From JAUPKT01 sp964427855 (GTDB taxonomy: Bacteria; Desulfobacterota; Desulfomonilia; Desulfomonilales; Desulfomonilaceae), in contig CAYRVH010000011.1 of assembly GCA_964427855.1 (NCBI GenBank), forward strand, positions 1 through 64,000: a DNA stretch of 64,000 nucleotides. Direction: 5' to 3'. A model generated the notes under the pieces. It did no database searches and was not told the DNA's origin. It was given only the letters and a program-made list of their open reading frames with translations. The number at the start of each line of letters is the position of its first letter. Within the stretch, counting starts at the first letter, position 1. This document shows positions 26,848 to 36,298 of this stretch, piece by piece. The position numbers and the translations under genes were made by a program.

Positions 26848-28031
26848 CGCAACTCGCGGCACGCCTCTTTTATTCTTTTCATGCCTTCGACGATGTTCTT
26901 TTCGCTGGTGGCAAAGGAGAGTCTGATGTGGTCCGAAGAGCCGAAAGCCCCTCCTGGTACGCAGGCCACATGATGCTTTTCCAGCAGGTACGCGGCCATA
27001 TCATTGGAATCATTGATCCCATTCTTGCTGAACAAGGCGGACACGTTCACGAAGGCATAAAACGCGCCGCTTGGCTTGGTCACCGTGACGCCTTCAATGT
27101 CGTCGATCAAGGAAACCATGAGGTTGCGTCTCTTTTCGAAGATGCTTCTCATGGCTGCCACTTCGTCCTGAGGGCCTTGAAGGGCCTCCGTAGCAGCAGC
27201 TTGGGCCGGATTGCTGGGATTCGAGGTTGACTGACTTTGGAGGTCAGTGGCCGCTTTGATGATGGACTTGTTGGCGGCAGCCATGTATCCGATGCGAAAC
27301 CCTGTCATGGCATAGGTTTTAGAAACGCCATTCACAAGGACACACCTGTCTCTCATGCCCTCGAAGCTGGGGAACGGCATAAATGTGAGGTTGTCGTAGA
27401 GGAGCTTGTCATAGATCTCGTCAGAAATGACGAGCAGGTCGTATTCCAGGGCTAATTCGGCAAGGCCGCTCAGGGTGGTCGGCGGATAGACCGTGCCACT
27501 GGGGTTGGAAGGAGAATTGACAATCATCGCCTTGGTGCGAGGTGTTACAAGGGAGCGGACAGCCTCGATAGCGGGGACGAAGGCGTCGGCCTCCCGAGTC
27601 TGTACGACCACGGGGATGCCGCCGCAAAGCGATATCATTTCAGGATACGACACCCAATAAGGAGCAAAAACGAGAACCTCATCCCCTGGATCTAATATCG
27701 CCTGAAATACGTTGTAGAGGCTATGCTTGGCCCCGCACGAAACCAGCAGTTCCGCCGGGCCGTATTCCAGGCCGTAATCCTGAGCGATTCTGAAGGCGAT
27801 TGCTTTTTTCAGCTCTGGCGTTCCTCCGACCGGCGTGTAAAAGGTTTCACCCCGATCGATGGACCGCTTTGCCGCCTCGCGTATATGCGCGGGAGTGGGA
27901 AAATCAGGTTCACCGGCTCCAAAACCTATGACATCGACGCCTTGGGCTTTGAGTTCCTTTTCTTTGGCCGAAATCGCCAGAGTAGCAGACGGTTTGAGCT
28001 GAAGAGCCCTTTGAGATAGCCATGTTTTCAT
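26844..28031 (-). CDS. Class I aminotransferase, aspartate aminotransferase (subgroup Ib)
   Basis: A 395-residue PLP enzyme of the AspC-like Ib subgroup. It shows GAGEPDFPTP near the N-terminus, the YWVSYPEM segment, VNSPSNPSGTVY, SDEIYDKLLYD (Asp contacting PLP) and the Schiff-base lysine in GVSKTYAMTGFRIGY. The Ib subgroup transfers amino groups between aspartate or glutamate and oxo acids, and some members also use prephenate. It is coupled by ATGA overlaps to coaD upstream and surE downstream. Confidence 0.92.
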   Translation of the reverse strand: MKTWLSQRALQLKPSATLAISAKEKELKAQGVDVIGFGAGEPDFPTPAHIREAAKRSIDRGETFYTPVGGTPELKKAIAFRIAQDYGLEYGPAELLVSCGAKHSLYNVFQAILDPGDEVLVFAPYWVSYPEMISLCGGIPVVVQTREADAFVPAIEAVRSLVTPRTKAMIVNSPSNPSGTVYPPTTLSGLAELALEYDLLVISDEIYDKLLYDNLTFMPFPSFEGMRDRCVLVNGVSKTYAMTGFRIGYMAAANKSIIKAATDLQSQSTSNPSNPAQAAATEALQGPQDEVAAMRSIFEKRRNLMVSLIDDIEGVTVTKPSGAFYAFVNVSALFSKNGINDSNDMAAYLLEKHHVACVPGGAFGSSDHIRLSFATSEKNIVEGMKRIKEACRELR

Positions 28032-28561
28032 GAGTGCTCCACAAGTGATTTATTTTTATGCTGTTTCTGATTGTTGATCATGGGGAATTTTTCTTTCAGG
28101 ATTCTGAGTACGTTCTCGGGTACAAGACCTTCGGGAGAACCGCCCGCTAAAACCGTTGCTTTGATGATGCGAGAACTCACATACAAATATCTGTGAGCCG
28201 TCATGAGGAAAAACGTTTCGATGTTTCTATTGAGCTTCCGATTCATCAGGGCCAATTGGAATTCGTATTCAAAGTCCGAGACCGCGCGGAGTCCTCGGAC
28301 GATGGCGCAGGCCTTAATTTTTTCGGCGTATCGTACCAGCAGGCCTTGAAAGGAATCCGCCTCGATCCTCGGATCCCCTGCCACTGCTTCTCGAATCATA
28401 GCAATTCTCTCTTCGACTGTGAAGATGGTATCCTTTTGCGGGTTCTCTCCTAAGGCGACGATAATGCGGTCGAATGTTCCCAACGCCCTCCTGATTATTT
28501 CAAGATGTCCGTTGTGAATAGGGTCGAAGGTCCCGGGATATACCGCAAGTTTTTCCCCCAT
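28028..28561 (-). CDS. coaD: Phosphopantetheine adenylyltransferase
   Basis: Penultimate step of coenzyme A synthesis. The 177-residue protein has the nucleotidyltransferase motif YPGTFDPIHNGHLEII at the N-terminus, RGLRAVSDFEYEFQ and the ISSRIIK-like segment (YVSSRIIKATVLAGG). It is about 15 residues longer than usual owing to a basic, Asn/Lys-rich tail. ATG at 28561 has AAGGAGG directly before it, with no spacer, so TTG at 28588 is a possible alternative start. Its stop overlaps the aminotransferase start. Confidence 0.95.
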   Translation of the reverse strand: MGEKLAVYPGTFDPIHNGHLEIIRRALGTFDRIIVALGENPQKDTIFTVEERIAMIREAVAGDPRIEADSFQGLLVRYAEKIKACAIVRGLRAVSDFEYEFQLALMNRKLNRNIETFFLMTAHRYLYVSSRIIKATVLAGGSPEGLVPENVLRILKEKFPMINNQKQHKNKSLVEHS

Positions 28562-28591
28562 CCTCCTTCTGGCTCTTTGGGGCGACAATGC

Positions 28592-29152
28592 TCATTCCTC
28601 CTCTTCAATACAAAACATTTCAACCAATGTATCCCCATATCTCCTGGCAAATCGCCTTGTGAGGAAGTCAGGCGCCTGCTGATGAGAAGTTGAGTACCTC
28701 GATTCCACCACGAGCACCGCATCCTGGGATAATACTCGTCTCAGGGCCCGCTGCCGCCAGATATGGTCTAGGTCATTCGTGTCATAGGGCGGATCCATAA
28801 ATACGACGGTAAAACTTTCTTTTGCTTCGACATGGGAATTGAGGGCTTGCGCTGCGCCGCCTATCCGCACCGAGACGCGCTCGCGAACGCCAAGCTTTTC
28901 GGCGTTTCTTTTTATGGTCTGAGCTGCAGAGCTGTTCCGTTCCACAAAAGAAACATGGGACGCGCCGCGACTGAGGGCCTCGAAACCGAAGGCCCCTGTT
29001 CCCGCGAAAAGGTCTAAGACGCGGCTGGCAAGGATGTGTGGGCCGAGCACATCGAACACGGCTTCTCTCACTCTTTCACTGGTGGGTCTGACCAGGCCGT
29101 GAATAGGAGACCAAAGGCGACGCCCCTTGAACTGACCGGCTATGATTCTCAT
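28592..29152 (-). CDS. rsmD: 16S rRNA (guanine966-N2)-methyltransferase RsmD
   Basis: A 186-residue SAM-dependent methyltransferase. MRIIAGQFKGRRLWSP with RPTSERVREAVFDVL is the typical RsmD start; the SAM site is LDLFAGTGAFGFEAL; the catalytic MDPPY motif lies near residue 119. The adjacent coaD gene is the classical partner of rsmD in many bacteria, supporting the call. Confidence 0.95.
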   Translation of the reverse strand: MRIIAGQFKGRRLWSPIHGLVRPTSERVREAVFDVLGPHILASRVLDLFAGTGAFGFEALSRGASHVSFVERNSSAAQTIKRNAEKLGVRERVSVRIGGAAQALNSHVEAKESFTVVFMDPPYDTNDLDHIWRQRALRRVLSQDAVLVVESRYSTSHQQAPDFLTRRFARRYGDTLVEMFCIEEEE

Positions 29153-29207
29153 GGTGACAGTGTATTTATATATCGGCCTTTCGGATTGATCAATCCCTCG
29201 AGGAGAT

Positions 29208-29564
29208 TTAGGTCTTGCTGAGGTGGTCGGGCCGGATAATATCCCCTGGAGCTAAGGAGTGCGCGGCCAAACGACGGAGCACCTGGCAGTACGGGCCTAT
29301 GACCGAGTCGATGACTTCCACCTTTTTCCATGTGAGATACTGAAAATACTCATCATCGATGCCGCCGCATACGACGACGTCGGTCTTCTCATCGAGGATC
29401 AGCCTGCAAAGCCTCTCGGCCGAGGAGCTGGGCAGCACAATGGCTCTCTCGTCCAAAACAGCACCATGATCATCGAGGGTGGCGACCACTACCTCGGGCG
29501 CCAAGTCAAAACGAGGCGCAACATCGTCGCCTGACAATGGGATCAGCACTTTCTTCACAGGCAT
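29208..29564 (-). CDS. NifX/NifB-C-domain family protein (dinitrogenase iron-molybdenum cofactor type)
   Basis: A 118-residue protein of the dinitrogenase iron-molybdenum cofactor (NifX-like) family: KVLIPLSGDDVAPRFDLAPE at the start and VVVCGGIDDEYFQYL in the middle. ATG at 29564 follows AGGAG by 5 bases; longer forms would overlap the upstream regulator. No nif genes are present, so this is one of the stand-alone members that are common in sulfate reducers and probably bind Fe-S or Mo cofactors. It lies directly downstream of a sigma-54 activator gene on the same strand, suggesting that the two cooperate. Confidence 0.82.
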   Translation of the reverse strand: MPVKKVLIPLSGDDVAPRFDLAPEVVVATLDDHGAVLDERAIVLPSSSAERLCRLILDEKTDVVVCGGIDDEYFQYLTWKKVEVIDSVIGPYCQVLRRLAAHSLAPGDIIRPDHLSKT

Positions 29565-29602
29565 CCCTTCTCCTTGTCTGACCGCGGCCACTTTGGCCGC
29601 GT

Positions 29603-31027
29603 TTATTTCCCCTCGATTCGGAGTTTCTTCATCTTGCGCCACAGGGTGCTTCTGCCCCAGCCTAGGATCGCTGCGGCTTTACCTTTTCTGCCTCTTGCCT
29701 TGGTCATCGCATCAAAGATGAGCCTCTTTTCCAATTGAACCCAGTCCAGAGAGGCGGCAGGGTCTGCTGTGTCGGGTGTTTGAGACAACAGCTGGTTGTT
29801 TTGCCCGTTATGGTTGGGGTTTTCCGACGTCCCTTTTTGTTCGTGTGCAACGGGCAAGGTAAGATACTGGGGGAGGTGCCGGGCTTCAATCACACGGCCG
29901 TCGCAGAAATTCACTGCGTATTCCACGATGTTCCGCAGCTCCCGCACATTGCCTGGATAGGCATAATCGAGAAGAATCCTATGCGCGTCTGGCGAAAATC
30001 CTTTTAATGTCTTGTTGAATCGTGCGCAAAAGAGTTTGAGAAAATGGTCGAGGAGAATCCGCACATCAGCGCCGCGCTGGACAAGGGGGGGGAGGTGAAG
30101 GCGGATGACATTGAGTCGAAAGAGTAGGTCTTGTCTGAATTTTTCCTTCTTGACCATCTCATCCAGATTGCGATGCGTCGCTGCAATGACCCTGACGTCC
30201 ACAGTGTACACCCGAGAGCTCCCCAGGGGATGGACAGTCTTGTCGTCGAGGAATGAGAGGAGCTTTACTTGCAGCGACAGAGGCAGGTCGCCTATTTCTG
30301 TGAGATAGAGGGTCCCGTTGTGGGCCATACGGAAGCGCCCGGGCTTGCTGGTCACCGCGCCCGTAAAGGCGCCTTTTTCATGTCCGAAAAGCTCCGACTC
30401 GAGGAGGGCCTCGGGCAAGGCGCCGCAATTCACCTTGATAAACGGTCCCTTGGCGCGGTCTGAGAGCTGATGGATCGTCTCTGCCACAAGGTCCTTTCCT
30501 GTGCCTGTCTGGCCGGTGATGAGCACTGACGAGTCAGTCAAGGCAATCACAGGGAGCATCTGAAAAATACGTTGAATTTCTGAGCTCGACCCTACGAGTC
30601 CCTTGAGGGCCAATGACTCCACATCGGCTTTCAGTTGATCGGAGACGGCGCCCACGTTTTCCACAGCTTCCAAGAAACCGAGCACATGGCCGTCGCCGTC
30701 TTCGATGACGGACGCAGTGACCCGCACGTGGATGCGCTGGCGACTCTTGTTCACGATATTTCCCTGCACCGATATCGGCGCTGATAATTGTGACATTTTT
30801 TCTAAAGGACATTCATGTGTGCAGAGGTTACTCCGAAGTACGAAGCGGCAATGGATTCCTTCAATTTCTTCAGAAACGAAGCCGGTGAGGGTCTCGAGAG
30901 TTCTGTTGATAACGACGATTCTTCTCTGCGGGTCAAGGAGGGCCAGGCCCAACGGAATCTCATCCAAGAGATTCAAGAGTGCAACGGGCCTCTCAAAGAG
31001 ACCTCTCACGAGAGGGTTTGCTGGCAT
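29603..31027 (-). CDS. Sigma-54-dependent activator (PAS - AAA+ - Fis-type HTH)
   Basis: A 474-residue enhancer-binding protein. A PAS domain (about residues 15-125, with a Cys cluster at CTHEC) precedes the AAA+ domain with Walker A GQTGTGKD (172-179) and the sigma-54 loop GAFTGA (219-224). The C-terminus carries a Fis-like helix-turn-helix (KAAAILGWGRSTLWRKMKKL). The Walker B motif reads LYLTEIGD, with Thr243 where most activators have Asp, so ATP hydrolysis may be altered. The PAS Cys residues could sense redox state or a metal cluster. Located between lptD and the NifX-like gene, which it may control. Confidence 0.9.
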   Translation of the reverse strand: MPANPLVRGLFERPVALLNLLDEIPLGLALLDPQRRIVVINRTLETLTGFVSEEIEGIHCRFVLRSNLCTHECPLEKMSQLSAPISVQGNIVNKSRQRIHVRVTASVIEDGDGHVLGFLEAVENVGAVSDQLKADVESLALKGLVGSSSEIQRIFQMLPVIALTDSSVLITGQTGTGKDLVAETIHQLSDRAKGPFIKVNCGALPEALLESELFGHEKGAFTGAVTSKPGRFRMAHNGTLYLTEIGDLPLSLQVKLLSFLDDKTVHPLGSSRVYTVDVRVIAATHRNLDEMVKKEKFRQDLLFRLNVIRLHLPPLVQRGADVRILLDHFLKLFCARFNKTLKGFSPDAHRILLDYAYPGNVRELRNIVEYAVNFCDGRVIEARHLPQYLTLPVAHEQKGTSENPNHNGQNNQLLSQTPDTADPAASLDWVQLEKRLIFDAMTKARGRKGKAAAILGWGRSTLWRKMKKLRIEGK

Positions 31028-31072
31028 GAGCGACGAAGACCTGATCTTTTACGACATGAGTGTGCCGAAACT

Positions 31073-33412
31073 TTAAGGAACGAAGACTGCGGACGTCTCC
31101 ACTCCGCCTAGAATTTCCCGCCAGTCACGCGAGAAGCGATATATCTGGCCAAGGCCGTAAAGTGACAATGTCATGAAAATCGTCTGATCCGGCTCTCGGA
31201 CCTTTTGGGTTAACGGGTCCTGCTCTCTTGTTTCTGAATAACGCAGGACGATATTCCAGCACTGGGGATGATAACTGAGTCCTATACTGGTGAAATAGGC
31301 AAAATTGAATTGGTGAGAGTACTGGCTTTCGAGCATGCAGTCCAGAGAAGAACTCAGCTTAAGATGCACATTCACATTGGTCTGGCGACTCACATCTTCT
31401 TTTTTTTCCGTTTCCGTAAATTGGTGCAAGATGCGGAACAGATCCCCTCGATGGTCCATGAGACCGAGGTTTACGCTGTATCGTTTGGCGCGGTTCGCCA
31501 CGGGATCGTATTGGGCTTGAGCCGCCAGGTCAAGCAAATAATGGGGTTTTACAGAGAGTTCCGCGAACGTATTGGTCCATGCGAATCTGTCTGCTTGCCG
31601 ATCGCCCATGGGGTCTGAACCTGTCCGAGAATGAAAAAAATCATACCCCTGTGATATGCTGAATGACAAGAAATCAAGATACTCCCCGGGGCCCGTTCTG
31701 CCGGTGAGCGTCTGGCGCATTTCAGCGGTCAGCAAGTTGAGCCGCCCCATTCTATCGGAGTCATCGAATTGAGGATAAACCTTGGCGCCGGCGGAAGGCG
31801 GACGGTACGACCAGCCCACGCGGGGTCGAAGGGAATGCTGAATCCGCTGAAAACCTAACAGAGACCCGTCATAGATGGAGTACAAGTCGGTAAAAACATC
31901 AGCATTGACTTGATAAAGGTCCATCCTCACCGCGTTGACGGAACTGATACTCCTATTGTGTTGATAATAATCGGCGGCGTAGGCGCGGCCAAGATAAGTG
32001 ATGGACGGCTCGATTTTGAGGTATCTTCCCAACGGCAATGCGGCCATGAGCCGTGCATCGAGTTGAACCCGACTGCCCAACCATCGGTCGTTCATAATGG
32101 GCGAGTAATAGTGGTCAAAGACAAGCTGAGAACTCACGAGAAAGGGCGTATATTTTATAGGCGTGTTGAAAAGATTCCCCGAGATAGTAGGCACGTTTTG
32201 AATCGTATAGGCGTTGTCTGCCAAATCCAGATTGTCAAAATAGCGGGCTTCCGCCTGCATGAGGAAGTAATTGGATTGCTTGTATAAGACCGCGTTCGAT
32301 TCAAGATAACGAAATCGAAGCCTCCGATCGAATTTTCCTCCCCAGAGTTCGAGATAATCTCTGTCCGAGACCCACGTGCCATTGGCCTTGAGACCGATTT
32401 CGCCGGGCATCTCCTGATCATGACGAAAGGTGAAAAAAAATCTGTTGTGTTTTGGCACGTTTTCAGGCTCATATTTCCAGTCGTAAGTATATTCGCCGTA
32501 GAGACGGCCTTTGAGGTTTTCCCACGGGAAGTACCTGAACTCCAGGGCGTTTTGGAAGGCCCTTCGTGTGCAGATCCTCGGGGTGAGCGTCATGTCAAAG
32601 CTCGGAGACAGGTCTATAAATATTGGCAAACGTATATCCACGCCCTTGATGCTGCTGCTTGCGACGGTGGGCGCCAAAAAACCGGATTGCCTGGCGCGCT
32701 TTGCCGGATAGACGAGCCAGGGGACGTAAAAGACTGGAATATCTTTAATATAAAAGAAGCCGTGCTTTAGCGTAGCATAGCCTTCCAGGGTGACATCCAG
32801 GTCTTTGCCGGTGATCTTCCAAGCCGGGGACAGTCCGTCGCATGTCGTGAAACTTCCATCCTCAATACGGTACTCTGATTCTCCTGTTTTTTCGAGTTTC
32901 TTGCCTTCAAGATAGACGTTGTATCTTTTGAGCAAAAGTTTGCCGTTGAACAGCACTCCGGATGCGTCGTCCAGCTTGAGGCTGACCTTCTCAGCCTCTA
33001 TGACATCGCTTCCCACGCGTGCGATGACGTTGCCCAATGCGGTGAGTTCGCCTGTGTTGCCATCGTAGCGCACGCTGTCGGCGCGAAGTCGTGTGTTCCC
33101 CTGGCTCAATGACACATTACCACGCGCCGTGTAACTATTTTTTTCATAATCGAAAGACAAACGATCGGCCGACAATTGTATAGGGACATCGGTAGGCAGG
33201 ATGGCTGACTTCTTGGATGTATCAAGCTCAATGCTTTGCTTTTCGCCGCTTGTTTGGGCATGCATGGCAGACGTTGCGGGTGTATGCGTCAACGCGAGGC
33301 TGACGACACAGACAAGTATTCTGAGGAGACGGACGCCCCTCACGGTGGCCCCAGCGTTTCTCGCCTTGATCGACACCCTCAATAGACAGGATTCTTTTTT
33401 GTCATGTGTCAC
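31073..33412 (-). CDS. lptD: LPS assembly outer-membrane protein LptD
   Basis: About 779 residues. A signal peptide (LLRILVCVVSLALTHTPATSA) is followed by the OstA/LptA-like periplasmic domain (AKKSAILPTDVPIQLSADRL-type strands, YTARGNVSLSQGNTRLRADS) and a long beta-barrel with repeated aromatic strands ending in the LptD C-terminal domain. It inserts lipopolysaccharide into the outer membrane. The start is uncertain: GTG at 33412 lies only one base after AAGGAGG, and later GTG/TTG codons would shorten the signal peptide. The family A repeat just upstream is unlikely to encode part of it. Confidence 0.92.
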   Translation of the reverse strand: MTHDKKESCLLRVSIKARNAGATVRGVRLLRILVCVVSLALTHTPATSAMHAQTSGEKQSIELDTSKKSAILPTDVPIQLSADRLSFDYEKNSYTARGNVSLSQGNTRLRADSVRYDGNTGELTALGNVIARVGSDVIEAEKVSLKLDDASGVLFNGKLLLKRYNVYLEGKKLEKTGESEYRIEDGSFTTCDGLSPAWKITGKDLDVTLEGYATLKHGFFYIKDIPVFYVPWLVYPAKRARQSGFLAPTVASSSIKGVDIRLPIFIDLSPSFDMTLTPRICTRRAFQNALEFRYFPWENLKGRLYGEYTYDWKYEPENVPKHNRFFFTFRHDQEMPGEIGLKANGTWVSDRDYLELWGGKFDRRLRFRYLESNAVLYKQSNYFLMQAEARYFDNLDLADNAYTIQNVPTISGNLFNTPIKYTPFLVSSQLVFDHYYSPIMNDRWLGSRVQLDARLMAALPLGRYLKIEPSITYLGRAYAADYYQHNRSISSVNAVRMDLYQVNADVFTDLYSIYDGSLLGFQRIQHSLRPRVGWSYRPPSAGAKVYPQFDDSDRMGRLNLLTAEMRQTLTGRTGPGEYLDFLSFSISQGYDFFHSRTGSDPMGDRQADRFAWTNTFAELSVKPHYLLDLAAQAQYDPVANRAKRYSVNLGLMDHRGDLFRILHQFTETEKKEDVSRQTNVNVHLKLSSSLDCMLESQYSHQFNFAYFTSIGLSYHPQCWNIVLRYSETREQDPLTQKVREPDQTIFMTLSLYGLGQIYRFSRDWREILGGVETSAVFVP

Positions 33413-33470
33413 CCTCCTTCGCGGTTGAGCTGTGGAGGGCGTACACCGCCGTCGTCCTGCTGACATTGGG

Positions 33471-33620
33471 TAACCGTTCTTGAAAGAAATCGCGAAATGC
33501 TCACACGTCACATTGTCATTCCCATGAAAATGGGAATCCAGGAAACTCAGTATGGATCCCCACTTTCGTGAGGATGACGCAATGAGGGGACACGCACCCA
33601 ATTCGTGATTAATTTCGAGA
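33471..33620 (-). repeat. Family A palindromic repeat, copy 5 (reverse orientation)
   Basis: Reverse complement of the consensus: GAAATCGCGAAATG at the left, GTCATTCCCATGAAAATGGG, CACTTTCGTGAGGATGACG and AATTCGTGATTAATTTCGAG at the right. Between the folC stop and the lptD start; the only copy on this strand. Confidence 0.9.
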
Positions 33621-33644
33621 CTTCCTATATCCGGGCGGGACATC

Positions 33645-34985
33645 TCATTCATTTGGATATCCACAGGAAGCCCTTACAGGGCCTATCATGTAGAGCGAAC
33701 CTGCCGCCAGCACCAGATCATTGGGATCAGCCTTTGTCCGCAAATAATCGAATCCCTCTTCGATGGTATCGTGACTGCTCGCAGGAATCCCTAGTTTTTG
33801 CACAAGATGTGCCAATTCCTGCGGGTCCAAGGCGCGGTTGCTCTGAGGCGCCACGCATACCACTTCCTTAGCCATAGGAGCGATAATCGACACAAGATCT
33901 TGATAATCCTTGTCCTTGAGCATGCCGAGCAAGAGACGGACGTCCTTGTTGGGGAAAAGGCGCCGAACATTCGATTTGAGCAGCCTCATGCCTTCCGGGG
34001 TGTGGGCACCGTCGATGATGATGTGGGGATTCTGGGCAAGCAGCTCAAATCGACCAGGGAACTTCGTGGCATAGATCCCTTCGCGAATGGCTTCCTCAGA
34101 GACAACGAAGTCTCCTTTCACCAGCTCCTCGACCACCGCGATGGCAAGTGCGGCATTCTTTACCTGGTACGAAGCGACCATGGACAAACGCACGCCTTCC
34201 ATTTCCATGCGCCTTGACCGATAGGAGAAGGAGCCGTCTGATGTCCTGACTGCACGAAAGCTCTTACCAAACTCTCTTAAAGGACATCCGAGTCGCTGAG
34301 CCTCGGCCAAAATCACGTCTCTTGCCTGTCGTCGTGATGCGCCTGTGACCACTGGGGTGTGCGGTTTTAATATGCCGGCTTTCTCTCGCGCTATTGCCGG
34401 GATCGTTAGGCCGAGGTAGTCCTGATGTTCCAGAGAAACGTCCGTGATGACCGAGACCTCGGGCAACAGCGTGTTGGTGGCGTCCAGACGGCCCCCAAGT
34501 CCCACCTCTATCACGGCCAGGTCTGGCCTAAACTTGGCTATCTGGTCGAATGCGAGGGCAGTGGTAAATTCAAAAAATGTCGTACGAGAGGGGTCATAGA
34601 GTTCTTTGATCTTGTCGGCCGCCTCGATGACATCGTTTTCACCAATCACTCTCCCGTCGAGACGGATTCTCTCGCGGAAATCATTAAGATGGGGAGAGGT
34701 GTAAAGAGCTGTCCGCATGCCTGCGGCTCGGGCGATGCCTTCCACAAAGGATGCGGTTGAGCCCTTTCCATTGCTGCCTGTGATGTGCACAGAACGAAAG
34801 GACCGTTGGGGATTCCCAATTTTCTCGAGCAGCGTGGTGATGTTGTCCAAACCCAACAGGATGCCGAATCGTTCCAATCCGCACAGAAAGGATACGGTAT
34901 GGGCGTATTCTAGACGACGGTCTTCCACGGTTGATGTGGTGTTCATGTATTCCGGAGCGAGACGTTGTTTCAGAGTTGACCTCAT
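33645..34985 (-). CDS. folC: Dihydrofolate/folylpolyglutamate synthase
   Basis: A 446-residue Mur-ligase-type enzyme that adds glutamate to folates. ATP loop ITGSNGKGSTASF, omega-loop SPHLNDFRERIRLDG, VIEVGLGGRLDATN, and SLEHQDYLG with the metal-binding His, followed by the C-terminal ligase domain (IIIDGAHTPEGM). The start at 34985 has GAGG upstream; a second candidate is ATG at 34946. It is the upstream-most gene of the long minus-strand run ending at the SOD gene. Confidence 0.95.
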   Translation of the reverse strand: MRSTLKQRLAPEYMNTTSTVEDRRLEYAHTVSFLCGLERFGILLGLDNITTLLEKIGNPQRSFRSVHITGSNGKGSTASFVEGIARAAGMRTALYTSPHLNDFRERIRLDGRVIGENDVIEAADKIKELYDPSRTTFFEFTTALAFDQIAKFRPDLAVIEVGLGGRLDATNTLLPEVSVITDVSLEHQDYLGLTIPAIAREKAGILKPHTPVVTGASRRQARDVILAEAQRLGCPLREFGKSFRAVRTSDGSFSYRSRRMEMEGVRLSMVASYQVKNAALAIAVVEELVKGDFVVSEEAIREGIYATKFPGRFELLAQNPHIIIDGAHTPEGMRLLKSNVRRLFPNKDVRLLLGMLKDKDYQDLVSIIAPMAKEVVCVAPQSNRALDPQELAHLVQKLGIPASSHDTIEEGFDYLRTKADPNDLVLAAGSLYMIGPVRASCGYPNE

Positions 34986-35133
34986 GGCACGCCTCTGCGG
35001 CCTAAGGCCTCTCTGCGTTCATTTTACCGCCGTACAGGCGTTTCGGTTCACATACCATGATTGCGAAAGTCGGTCAAGGTGATCACAGGATAACAGGTGG
35101 TATTCATTGATGAATACTATAAGAAGGCATTGG

Positions 35134-36096
35134 TTACAACGCCTGCCTCAATCGACCGATCATGGCGCTCCAGTGGGAGTCGTCGCGATAGATGACCAGT
35201 CGGCCGTCAAGGCCTACTAATTCGTCGGCATGCTTGTTTGTCTTCAGTCCATATTTGTTGGCGAGAATGGAAGCATGTTCAAGGGGTTTTTTCATATGGA
35301 CGGTCGCGACAATCTTCATGCCAGGGTTGGTTTCAAGCAACGTCGGGACGGTTTCCACTACGTCTTTCTCGAACCAGCAGTCGAAGTAGATGATCTTGGT
35401 CAATCGTGAACGAAACACTTCTGCATATGGGTCGTCTTTGCTCTTCGCAAGCCAATTCCCTACTGCATGCAGCACCCTCCCGCCGCCTGAAAAACCAGCA
35501 AGGACGATCGACGTATTCTCTTTCTTGACATTCGGGAAGCGGAGGCGAAACGATCTGAATACTTGATTGATTGCAGCAAACAACCTGTCAGGCCTCTTGC
35601 CGCCTTGAGACAGAGACTTCCAGCGTTCAGCGCTGCGAGATTCCGGGAGGACGTAAGGCCCGTCAACAAACCCAACAAATAGGAAGGGCCTATTGGGTCT
35701 TTGCGCCACAACGTGAGCAAGTTCTTTGCGGAAGGCGGCATAATAATCCTTGGCGTGCATGCCGTGGAAATAGAGGACGATCTCCACGGAATTATGTTTA
35801 CGGAAATCATAGTCCCCTACGAGCCATACGTAACGCAAATTGTCGTCCCATGGGGGGATGCGCCAGCGCTGGTACAGAACTTTTCCGTCGTCTGAGACTG
35901 TGAGCGCCGTGTTTTGTTTCAGTGTGGGTATGGTCGTCTGTTGGATTAAGAGAGGCGAGCTGGCAAGTATGGTGCATGACGTGCACGAAAGTATTGCGAA
36001 GACCCCTAAAAGCAGATGCAGCCCCAGGTTCCAGCCTCTCAGACCGGCGCCCCGTGCGGTACCGATGTATTTCGCGACTATGCGAAAAAAAAACAT
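35134..36096 (-). CDS. Putative alpha/beta-hydrolase lipoprotein
   Basis: A 320-residue protein with a long hydrophobic N-terminus (LHLLLGVFAILSCTSC) resembling a lipoprotein signal. The rest looks like an alpha/beta hydrolase: VLYFHGMHAKDYY near the oxyanion position, the nucleophile elbow VLAGFSGGGRVLH, and RDDSHWSAM with a candidate catalytic His near the C-terminus; a candidate acid is in YFDCWFEKD. The motif GxSxG is intact (GFSGG). Substrate unknown. It stands alone, followed by a family B repeat region, and does not obviously belong to the thiolase operon. Confidence 0.6.
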   Translation of the reverse strand: MFFFRIVAKYIGTARGAGLRGWNLGLHLLLGVFAILSCTSCTILASSPLLIQQTTIPTLKQNTALTVSDDGKVLYQRWRIPPWDDNLRYVWLVGDYDFRKHNSVEIVLYFHGMHAKDYYAAFRKELAHVVAQRPNRPFLFVGFVDGPYVLPESRSAERWKSLSQGGKRPDRLFAAINQVFRSFRLRFPNVKKENTSIVLAGFSGGGRVLHAVGNWLAKSKDDPYAEVFRSRLTKIIYFDCWFEKDVVETVPTLLETNPGMKIVATVHMKKPLEHASILANKYGLKTNKHADELVGLDGRLVIYRDDSHWSAMIGRLRQAL

Positions 36097-36298
36097 GGGA
36101 CTGAAAATCCCTCCGTGCGGGATTTCCCTCCCCAGCGTCTTTATTTTATCAGCTCACATCCACTGGTGTCAACGAACGCCGCTTCACGTGTTTGTCGAAA
36201 ATACTTTATGAATTTGATGAGGTTGCCATTATTTCGAACGTTTTACTCGCTGTCATTTCAGCATTTCCCACTCTGTCATTGTGAGTACTTCCCACCCT

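Noticed and set aside
29208..29564. Nitrogen-fixation cluster
   Set aside because: Only a NifX-like protein is present; no nifHDK, nifB or nifEN genes are in the window.
31073..33664. Extension of lptD into the family A repeat (863 codons)
   Set aside because: The extra N-terminus translates repeat sequence; the signal peptide and purine-rich ribosome site near 33412-33420 point to a start downstream of the repeat.
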